Positions 1 through 10,300 of a DNA stretch of 64,000 nucleotides are shown here, in pieces (within the stretch, counting starts at the first letter, position 1; the number at the start of each line of letters is the position of its first letter). Made by a program: the position numbers and the translations under genes. The stretch spans positions 13,907,439 to 13,971,438 of the forward strand of contig NC_052030.1 in the NCBI RefSeq assembly GCF_015832195.1, read 5' to 3'. This DNA comes from Motacilla alba alba (Eukaryota; Chordata; Aves; Passeriformes; Motacillidae). The notes below the pieces were generated by a model that was not told the origin of the DNA, did not search any database, and saw only the letters and a program-made list of their open reading frames with translations.

Positions 1-1297
1 AAATTCTCTAAAACAAACTACTCTGAGAAAAAAATTATTCTACCGAAAAGTAAGCAAAAAAGTTTACAAGAGTAGAGCACAAAAAAGAAAAGCAAGCAGA
101 AGAGAAGTGCATACTTATTTTTAAACCATCTTTGAGTACCTGGGGTTTGGCTCCACAGAGGAGGAATTGCTAAGGCAGCATTCCCTGAATTATTACCTTT
201 TTGGATGCTGCTTTGGGCACACCTGCATCTACAGTTTACGGACGAGATCCTGCAGTGCATTACCCACTGCCTGGAGCAGCCAGGCAGGGCAGGGGCTCCC
301 CACCCTGAGGGGCACAGGGAGAGAGGGCAGGGAGGGGAGGGAATCCCTGGCAGCACCTGGGAGTCCCTGGGAATCCCTGGCAGTCCTTGGGAATCCTTGG
401 CAGTCCCTGGCAATCCTTGGGAATCCCTGGCAGCACCTGGCAGTCCCTGACAGCCCCTGGCAGCTCCTGGCAATCCTTGGGAATCCCTGGCAGCACCTAG
501 GAATCCCTGGCAGTCCTTGGCAATCCTTGGCAGTCCCTGGCAATCCCTGGGAATCCTTGGCAGCCCCTGGCAATCCCTGGCAGCCCCTGGGGCTGGGGTG
601 CTGCTCCTCTCCTGCTGGCAGCAACAACCCAGCCACAATTCCAGTGGGAAAGGCTGACAGTGGGAGCTGATCCATGCAGCCCAGAGAAAATCAAATGAAG
701 ACAGTCATGCACTTGCTTGGAGCACCAGGTGATGGCTGGCAGGAATGGCCTCGCAAAGCCCCTGGGAGCTGCACTGCAGAGGCTCACACAGCTCTGATTT
801 ACTGTATCTTATCTGCTAATGATTCCACTGGTGTGGCACATAGAGCAGAAGGTCTTTAAAGAACTGCCTGGTCTGCTGTTATAAAATTACCTTATGGGTT
901 CCTAGGATTAGGATTCAGATTTTGTCTAAAGAGGGATGTTATGTTCTCTTACTTGTTTAATTTAAGTGCAAGCTTTATCTTCATATGGGCTAGGAAAAAA
1001 AAAAAACGCAATTTCCTTTTACGAGACAGATAAAATTATGAAATTCTAGTACCAGATCTGATGAGTGGAAGGAGAAGACAGAGAAAGACAAACATGTCGC
1101 CATGGAATCTGTTTTATTGCCACCTAAAATAAAACATGCCGTGCAAACTTTAATCCCTTCTGGCTAATGGCTGCACGCCCTCAGCACTGCGGGAGCAGGG
1201 CTATGGCTTGTCATTTGCTGCCAGCTGATAAGGACGTGGCTGTGCCCAGGTGTGTCACCACAGCAATAAACAGCTCTTACCTGCTGCAGGCACTCAC
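1..1297 (-). other. ADGRD1: ADGRD1 intron 13, left edge of window
   Basis: Apart from the minisatellite at 340-592 this is unique sequence. I looked for the next human-like GAIN exon (around IAEAMHHQD) and did not find it, so that exon should lie to the left of the window. Confidence 0.6.
340..592. repeat. Minisatellite, GGGAATCCCTGGCAGTCCTT-type units
   Basis: About 250 bases of 12-bp half-units (CTTGGGAATC / CCTGGCAGTC / CCTGGCAGCA variants) in ADGRD1 intron 13. It creates overlapping open frames on both strands that are not genes. Confidence 0.9.
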
Positions 1298-1373
1298 CTG
1301 GTGTCCAGGGGGTTGATGTTATTGAAGAAGTAATGCATGTTGTGGTACAGCAGGCCCACGATGGTGATCCAGG
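1298..1373 (-). CDS. ADGRD1: ADGRD1 exon 13: GAIN region, last exon in window
   Basis: A 76-nt exon, [20 protein letters not shown] then PLDT and two bases of the next codon. Human has WSTVVGLLYHSMHYYLNNI here. Acceptor CTCCACAG, donor GTGAGT. A second good donor (CAG before GTAAGA) lies 17 nt further at 1279-1280, but using it would put a stop right after ..DTR. Confidence 0.93.
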
Positions 1374-4300
1374 CTGTGGAGAGGGAGCAGGGTTATTCCT
1401 GCGCAAGCAGGACAACTCTCCCAGGGCTCCTGTTCACTGAGAGCCCTGACCTGCACACCCCTCACACCTGGGCTTCAGCAGGGCTCTGCTTGCTCTGCTG
1501 AGCGTACAGGTGTCAGCACGCTGCCCAGGTGTCAGCACCCTGTGCAGGTGTCAGCACCCTGTGCAGGTGTGAGCACCCTGTGCAGGTGTGAGCACGCTGC
1601 CCAGGTGTCAGCACCCTGTGCAGGTGTCAGCACACTGTCCAGGTGTCAGCACGCTGCCCAGGTGTCAGCACACTGCCCAGGTGTGAGCACACTGCCCAGG
1701 TGTGAGCACGCTGTGCAGCACAGATGCCTCAGGTGGAATGGAGAGCTGCCTGTGCTGCACAGCTGCACCTCCAAAACCAGCTGCTAATTCATCAGTTGCC
1801 AGCTGTCACCCCCAGCAGCAGCAGGAAGGGTGGCAGGGCACAGCAGGGACCCCCGGAGCCAGCAGGGTCCCAGGCACCCCCAGCACTGGCTGGCAGCTGA
1901 GCAAACCCAGCCAGGCCACCATTCCCTGGGCTCTGCTTGCTGCCCACATCCCAGGTGATTTTGGGCTCTCCAGCAGCTGAGGGAAGAGACAGATGTGTGT
2001 TTTCTCAGAGTGAGCCTCACAGATGTCTTTTACTGTCCCTTTTGTCGGGTTCCAAGTATTTACAGTGTCAGCTGGTAAAGGTGGAATGACAGATTTTTCA
2101 GGCTGGCTCATCTGGGCCGTGTAGCTGCGATTGCTCAGAAGTGAGCTGCAGCTGGAAAAGAGTAGAACATTTAATGCCCTGGATCATTTCAGGATACAAA
2201 GCATGACAGTGTTCTGGAAAATCAAAGAAAACCTGTATGGTGAGGAACTGTAGAAGTGGGAAGGGAAAAAACTCCTCTCACTTGCTATTTTTGGCATTAC
2301 AAGTTGGTTTGCAATTACAGTTATTCAAACCTGGGAGGACCTGCAGTCTCCAGCCAGAGCCCCTGCCAGTGCAAAGAAACAGAGCTGTCACCACAAATCA
2401 GGCAGACAGTTCAGTAATTATCAGAGAATTTCTCCCTGCAGGTTATTTTCAGCTAACTCTGCACTTTATGAAACAGGGATCGACCATCCCTCTCCAGAGG
2501 TGACTGCAGAGAAGCCTCTGGGTGAGCAGATTCTGGGGGCTGGCATTTAGGGCACAAAAGTCACATTTTCAAAGATTTGAGAATGGAAGTAGATGCTTCT
2601 GTAAATGGGTTCCTTCAGCCTCTGAGTAAAGCATAGATAATTAACTTAACATTGCTATTTTAGAGTCTTGGCTAAAGGTGCAGATTTTAGCCATGCTTCT
2701 GTTGGGGTTTTTAAATTTTTTGCATAGGTTTGGATTTCTGAGTTCTGCCTTTTTGCCGTGAGTGTAGTCTGTATCTTCATTCTGTTCCTGTAGCTGCTAT
2801 TGCTTCAACCTGTCATTTTATAGTTTAATTTTAGACAAAAGACCAATTTTGCATGAAGGGATAGGTAATACCTGACCTGACATCCTAGAATTTCTTAAAA
2901 ATAACCAGTTCGGATAATTAAAAAGAATAATTATGAAATTATGGCTTCTGTGATGTAAAAATGTGTCAGAATTAAATGGCTCCAGTCTCTGTTGCTCAGC
3001 TCCATTATTCAATATTAATCCAATTAGTATGAAAACTCCACCACATTAATTGCTCGTTAGCCTGACAGGACCACTGCTGCTTCCTCAGACTCAGTGCAAT
3101 CCACAGGGGATTTTTCCAGTTACCTGGAAAAATAAAGTGAACCAAAAGCTGTTCTAAAGCAAAATCATTTTTTGATACCCTGCGCACATGAGTCCACTTC
3201 TCTCTTTAACCTCTTCCTTACCTTTTCCATGGAAAGCCTCACTGGGAATGGAAATGTAGCTCTGCCCTCGAGATGGAAATCGATAGTGGGACACATTCAG
3301 GCTCTGAGGATGCATTTTGACCACAGCATAATCTGCGTGACAGCCCAGACAAAAACATCAGCACATCAACAGCCCCTGCACCCAGCTCACTGCCTTAGCA
3401 GCCTGCCCTGGGAGCTGGTGCAGCATTTAGATTCTCCTGTGCTTAAACCCCAGATGTTTGCAGACCGTGTGGTGAATCCCCCAGCCCCTTTAGGAGAGCC
3501 TTTTGCCTCTGAATGCTCTGTGGCAGAGCAGGTTTGTGCACTGCTGCTGTGCCCCCCAGGCAGGCAGAGCAGACCTGCAGCACGCCTGCCCTGCATTTGC
3601 AGGCACAGTTTCAGTCCTGCACCTGAGAGCCCCGTGTGTGAGAGGCAGCAGTGATGGGTGCTCCTGGGGCTGCTCAGCTTATTCTCCCCTCAGAGGGCTC
3701 TCAGCAAGGCAAAGCAGGCAGCCAGAGCAGATTAAACACCTCTGACACCTGCAGCACCCAAAGATGCAGACCAAATTGAGGTGCCAAGATGCTAACCTGC
3801 AGTAAAATAAAATTCTCCAAAAAGGTCAAAACTATTCCTGTCATTTTCAGCCTCTGGCAAAAGCCTTGCAAAGATGAATGTCCCAAACCTGCAGGGGCTG
3901 ACTGAGAGCTCTAGGCCCTTTAACTCTATTAGCACAACCCTTCACACATAACTCCAATCCTGAATTCCTCCCGAGTGACCCCAGGGAAGGCCAAGCACAG
4001 GCAGAGCCCGAATAACCCAAGCCAAGCACAGGCAGAGCCCCTCACCTCCAGCCAGCTCTGGTGAATAAAACTGGGTGGGATTCCTCGGGGGGGTGAGGAG
4101 CTGTGCCCTGTGTGAGCACACTGTGCCCTGGGCTGGCAGGGCAGCCCCAGCAGAGAGGGGAAAGGGGAAGGGAAAGGGAAGGGAAAAGGGAAGGGAAAGG
4201 GACAGGGAGCAGCCGAGCCAGCCCCACCTGCCACGGCCGAGGAGCCCTCGAGGGTCAGAGGCAGCGAGCTCCCGTCCAGCTGCAGCGACAGGTGAGCCAG

Positions 4301-7300
4301 CACCGTGTCGATGGTGTGGATCAGGCTGCTGAGCACGGCGGGGCTCTGCGGAGGGACAGACAGACAGACACGGGTGAGCATAGTGGAGGGACAGACAGAC
4401 ACAGGCGAGCACAGTGGAGGGACAGACAAACACGGGGTGAGCAGGGACTGAGCACAGCCCAGGGACAGACAGACAGACAGACACAGGGTGAGCCCAGCCC
4501 AGGGACAGACAGACAGACAGACACAGAGACTGAGCACAGCCCAGGGACAGACAGACAGACAGACAGACGCAGGGACTGAGCACAGCCCAGAGACAGACAG
4601 ACAGACACGGGGGTGAGCACAGTGGAGGGACAGACAGACAGACACAGGGACTGAGCACAGCCCAGGGACAGACAGACAGACACACACACACAGGGGTGAG
4701 CACAGCCCAGGGACAGACAGACAGACACACACACACAGGGGTGAGCCCAGCCCAGGGACAGACAGACAGACAGACACAGGGACTGAGCCCGGCCCAGGGA
4801 CAGACAGACAGACCCAGGGTGAGCCCAGCCCAGGGACAGACAGACAGACAGACCCAGGGTGAGCCCAGCCCAGGGACAGACAGACAGACAGACCCGGGGT
4901 GAGCCCAGCCCCGGGGCGCGGGGGTCGCTGCCCAGCCCGCCCGGGGCTCTCCCCTCGGTGTGACACCGCCCGGGCCGCCTGAGCCCGTCCCCGCAGCGCT
5001 GTTCGGGAGCAGCCCGGGGAGAGCAGCCCGGGGAGAGCAGCCCCGCTGCCAGCCCTGCTCAGCACCGGCACTGCTGGAGGGTTTGGACAATATCTGAACG
5101 CGGGCATCAGGTCTTTCTTGGAACACAAGCTGAGACGCTGCAGTTTGGCCTTTCCTTCATCTTTATTCAAATGCTCCTCAGTAGAAAAGCAACTTTAACC
5201 CTCCAGGTCGAAACGTGATTCATAAAATCTCAGAGTTAGTGCTTGTTTCAGTGGAAAGGAAACCTATTTCATCTGAAATCCACTTACACCAGAGATGATC
5301 AAGGATGTGACACTAAGAACTTAGATCAGTTAGACATCTTTTTGTCTCAAAAGCGCTTTAGGCTTCAGTGAGACCTCCCTGTGCTTTAGCTTCTCCTTCT
5401 CTCAGCAGCTCTTAAAAAGAGCTCTTTTCTCTCTAAAAGCACTCTCTCCTGAAATCTGTGTTTTCTTAAGATTCAAGCAAAAAACTCAGGAAATTTCTGG
5501 ACTCACCCTGCAGGTCTTTCATCAGTGACAGATGATAAAATAAGTCATAGTGCCAAAAAGTCCCAGCAAGTGAAGTAACAGTGACAACCAGGTCTGTTAC
5601 CATCATGTGATTCGTGCAACTGAAGGAAACCACAAATCTAAGCCCATTTGTCTTACCTCCGGGCCATCAATCCAGTCAGACAGCAACAGGAAGTCTTCAA
5701 TCGCTTTTAAAAACGCCTGAAAGACAAATAAAACTCGATTACCTACTAATCAGCTACATCTCCTGGCAAGGACCCAGGGCAGAGCTCTGCCAGGATTTTT
5801 CTCAGCTCATGTTAAGATGAGAAGCCCCCTTCCACTGCAGTCCCAGATCCATCTCTACCTGCCAGCATCCCCAGCGTGCTCTGTTGGTGACTTCCCAAAG
5901 TGACAATTATTCTATCGGCAGCCCCAGCACCGTGTCACTCCCCAGGTGCAGCCACTACAGCTCAGGCTGAAAGAACTTACTCTCCTGTTTCATCTAAACT
6001 CATACGGCTCTGTAGAATCACAGGGGCTTGGCAGGGACCTTAAAAGTGATCTTGTTCCAGCCCCTGTCCCGAGGCAGGGACACCTCCCAGTGTGCCAGCC
6101 CGGGGCACTGAGGCTGGGCTGGCACTGTGCAAACACAGCCCAGGGCTGGGCAGTCCTGCTGACATGGAAGGGAAAAGGGAGCACAGAAATTTGCACTGAA
6201 AATTAAAAGAAAAAAACCACGTTTCCAGCTCAAAGTCATCCATTAAAAAGCCTTCAGAGAATGAATACAGCAAAGTTGCACTGTGAGATGTGGAAGACAG
6301 CACATAACAAACCGCAGTCAGATTTGTCAGAAGCGATTCATTATACCGGGTGTCAGTAATCAGAAAGTTTATTGCACATCACTTAAATCAAATTTCCTGG
6401 TGCTGTGAGGCGTAGGGCGATCAGGCAGAGATAACTGCACAGAAAATCACATGCAGGCTCAGCGCCTGCCTGTCAGAGAATTAGCTGCAGACAATGCAGA
6501 GCCTCAGCATCCATCAGGCAAATGACAGGGTCGGTGTGGATGATCAGGACTCTCCTGTGTTTACATCCCAAAACAGCTCTGCTGAAGATAATCATGTCCC
6601 ACATTTCTGTCTGCCGCTAATCATGTCCCACATGTCTGTCTGCAGATCGCTGTCGGGGCACACGAAGCAGCCTCAGCCAGCAGGAACGAGCGCCCGGACA
6701 GCAGCGACCTGGGACACAGGTACGGGCTCGGGCAGGACGGGGCTCCGTCTGACACGCACAGCCCACGGAAATATTTCCGGAAAACAAAGGAAACAACGCA
6801 TTAAAGCTTTTTAGAAGGGCTTTGGCTGCACGTTAAACTGTGATCCGTGAAATCCAAGCTTTGCAGTTTGCAAATGCTAAGCTTTTAACACAGTCTCTCA
6901 GTCGCTGTCCCTGTGGTTTTCAGAGGGTTTATTTGTGGTTTTTGTCTGAGTAAAGCGCCCCTGACACTCTGGAATTACCCTCAGGCTTAGGGGAACAATC
7001 AGCAGCGAGGCCGGAGCTGATTACTGCAATAATGGCTTCGCAGCCTGCTGAAATCAGGGAATTGGATGCCCATCACTTTCCAGCACTCCGTGTTATAACT
7101 TTATGTTATTGACACATGGCCCCTTGATCTCAGACTGCAGAAAACACCTGCTTGCTTTTTCCCCTCTGTGGGCTGGCTTGAATGGAATAAATCCCTTGAG
7201 CCCGTTCCAGAGGAGACAGTGACTCCACCATGTCCCTGGGCAGGCTGTCCCGGAGCCTGACAGCCCTTGCAGGGAAGGATTTTTCCCTCAGATCCAACTG

Positions 7301-10300
7301 AAATCTCCCCTGCCACCACTTGAGGCCATTTCCTCTTGTCCTTGCTGTTTGGGAGAAGAGATCCAGCCCCTCAGTGCCTTCCTTGCTGAGGAGGGGCCCA
7401 AAGGCATAAGGTAATATCTGCAGGGACTAGAGAGACATTTCAGCCCTGCTCAGCTCCTGCTGCTCCCTGAGGCAGCCACTGCTTCTTTCACAGGTGCTGT
7501 CTGCCGTGAGCAAAAGCTTTCCAAGCTGCCCTGGCTCTTCCAGGGTCTGCAGGTGCACCAGGGTCACCTGGGGCCCCACTCACCTGGGCCAGGCTCAGGG
7601 CAGTGTGCTGGGACAGGGATTCGTTGGGCAGGCTCAGGGACACGTTCTGCAGGAGCCCCAGCAGGGAGCTGGCCGAGGGGGAGCTGCCTCTGTCCTGGCT
7701 CAGCGCCGCGATGATGGGCTGGTAGGCGTCGGTGGGGAGCTGCAGCAGGGGCAGAAATCAACACAGAATAGCCCAGGTTATCCGTACTGCCCCCAGCAGG
7801 GACAGAACTCAGCACAGAATAGCCCAGATTATCCGTACTGCCCCCAGCAGGGACAGAATTTGGCACAGGATAGCCCAGGTTATCCGTACTGCCCCCAGCA
7901 GGGACAGAACTCAGCACAGAATAGCCCAGGTTATCCGTACTGCCCCCAGCAGGGACAGAATTTGGCACAGGATAGCCCAGGTTATCCGTACTGCCCCCAG
8001 CAGGGACAGAACTCAGCACAGAATAGCCCAGGTTATCCGTACTGCCCCCAGCAGGGACAGAATTTGGCACAGGATAGCCCAGGTTATCCGTACTGCCCCC
8101 AGCAGGGACAGAAATCAACACAGAATAGCCCAGATTATCCGTATGGGTCCAAGGAGGGAAGGAAGGAAAAGGAAAAGGAAAAGGAACATTATCAAAATGG
8201 TTCTTAGCCTCCTATATTTTCAAAGCTAACAGCAACACTTCAGAAGTTGCTACTTTTTCCATTTTTTAACGTAGTAAATATTTGATTTAACAGGGAATTT
8301 CCTTTGTGTTCCCATCTTCCCATAGTGGCTAGAACTCCTGCCTGTGCGTGTCCAAAAGCACTTGCAGTTGAGGTATGAGGATAAGTGCCATTAAGGAAAA
8401 GGAAGCAGGGAGAAGGGTGTGTAATTCTGATTTATGCACATTCTGCCACTCTGGAAAAGAGTCCTGAGCACTGTCCTACCACGGGCTGGGTGGTGGTTGT
8501 CATCAGAGACCAGGGAAGGGTGGAAGAGAGCAGAACTTGCACACCTGGGGAAACACAAACACAAATGAGGCTGTTAACAAACCCGGATTTTTTATATCAG
8601 ACACATAATTATATATATATATATATATGTTCCCACCTCGGGCTGGATCAGTTCCAGCTGAAGGCAACAGATTTGCTGTTCTGTGGATTTGATTTCTTTC
8701 CAGTACAGCCACACAGCCTTGTTTAAAAAATATAATTTTCTGATTCTCCCATCAGTTTTATTCTGTCATCTTGTTACAGATGAGCATTGCAGTAGTTTAA
8801 GTCTTACATACCTAAATCTGTTTAAGTCTTACATACCTAAATCTTTGCTTGCAAACAGGAAATTTCGAGTGTTATATCTCAATAAAAAAGGTCAATGGTG
8901 CAGTTACAACACTGACATCCATCTCTCTCCTCCAGCTCCTTCCCCAACATTCACAGAAATTCTTCAGGCTTTGGGTTTTTTTAAATCCTCTGTCTTATCA
9001 GAAATAAATAATGATCTGACAATTTCATGGAAGATCATTTTTTATTTCTGTATGAGACAAACTGGACTGGGACCGTTGGGACCCTGGGCAAACGAGGGTC
9101 AAGTCTGAGCTCCCCTCGGCAGCTGCTGAGCTGACTCAGCTCCTGAGCCTGAATTGTCTGAGTGCCAAATAGAATCACACCCTCAGAGGCAAGCTCAGAA
9201 AGGCTCTTCCCCACCAGAAAACCTGAGAAACGTTCAAAGCCAGAGGAAACACTCGCAGTGCTTGCAGCAAAACTGAGCAGCCCTCAAATGGAAGAGCAGG
9301 GGTAGAAACGGGGCACTGAAAATGAGCACGTGAGCATGGCAGAAATGATTTGTCAGGACAGAGAATAAACTTGATTCTGGATGGCTTTCATTGCTCCATT
9401 TTAAAAACATTGATTCCTTTCTGTGAAAAGGGATTTATTAGTCATTTGTGATAGAGAAATGAAATTTTCTTCTAATCTACATCTGACCAAGAGTTATCAT
9501 TTGCCAGGGGTGTGGAGTTTCAGCGCAGTCCAACACCAGCTGCATGCACAGGACCCATTTCTCTCACAGATCCAAAAGGAACATGAACATTCATTCAACT
9601 GAAAACCAGGCTGTCCTATTTCCTTATGTCAAAGCACATTGCCCTGCCTCAACCCTGCTGGAAATCCCCCAAAATCAATAAACAGATATCATAACCTCTC
9701 TACCTGTGTTGATTATTATTGTAATACCCACTGCTTCCTCTGAGAATATTCTAATTTCATACATTAGGTGGGAAATTTTATAAAATACAATCAGTCTATT
9801 ATTTTAACAAGAAAAGCCAGAAATTAAATTGCCACATTTCCCAAGTGCTCCAAAACACCTGATCACATTAAAACAATGTTGGCTTGGAATTCTTCTGTCT
9901 AATTAAAAATATATAATACCTGGCATCCCTTTACATTTTAATTACTAAGCCCCTGGAAAATGCACATCCAGCTTCACTTTCAATTAAGAGGCTATACATT
10001 TATTTTTCACAGCATTCTGACAGTTCCACATGGCACTGAAAAACCTGTGAACCAGGAGTTTAGGGAAAAAACCATCAGCAGAGCAATTAATGCCATGGAA
10101 ATGGCAGTGAACTCACAGCTGCTCACTGCATGAGCACCTCAAGGCACAAACCAAGGAGTTTGGGATGCAGCCTCCTGAAAACCAGCAGGGATTAAAGGTG
10201 GGACGCAGGCAAAACTCTGCAGAGCTCTGAAAGAGCCTGGGCAGGCCCCACTCACCCAGGGCAGCCCTGAAGCACTGCTGCACCTCGCGGGGGCTCTGCG

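Noticed and set aside
3929..5170. Minus-strand open frames of about 400 codons with [13 protein letters not shown] repeats
   Set aside because: Only the short stretch at 4228-4345 is a real exon (ADGRD1 exon 11). The rest is the CAGA minisatellite read through the intron.
7743..8143. CRISPR-like regular array
   Set aside because: The whole 51-bp unit repeats with no unique spacers, and the DNA is a vertebrate intron.
9180..9250. Candidate ADGRD1 exon between exons 7 and 8 (TTTCTCAG acceptor, [12 protein letters not shown])
   Set aside because: No match to the human linker. The exon at 8480-8544 matches well and fits both phases, leaving no gap to fill.
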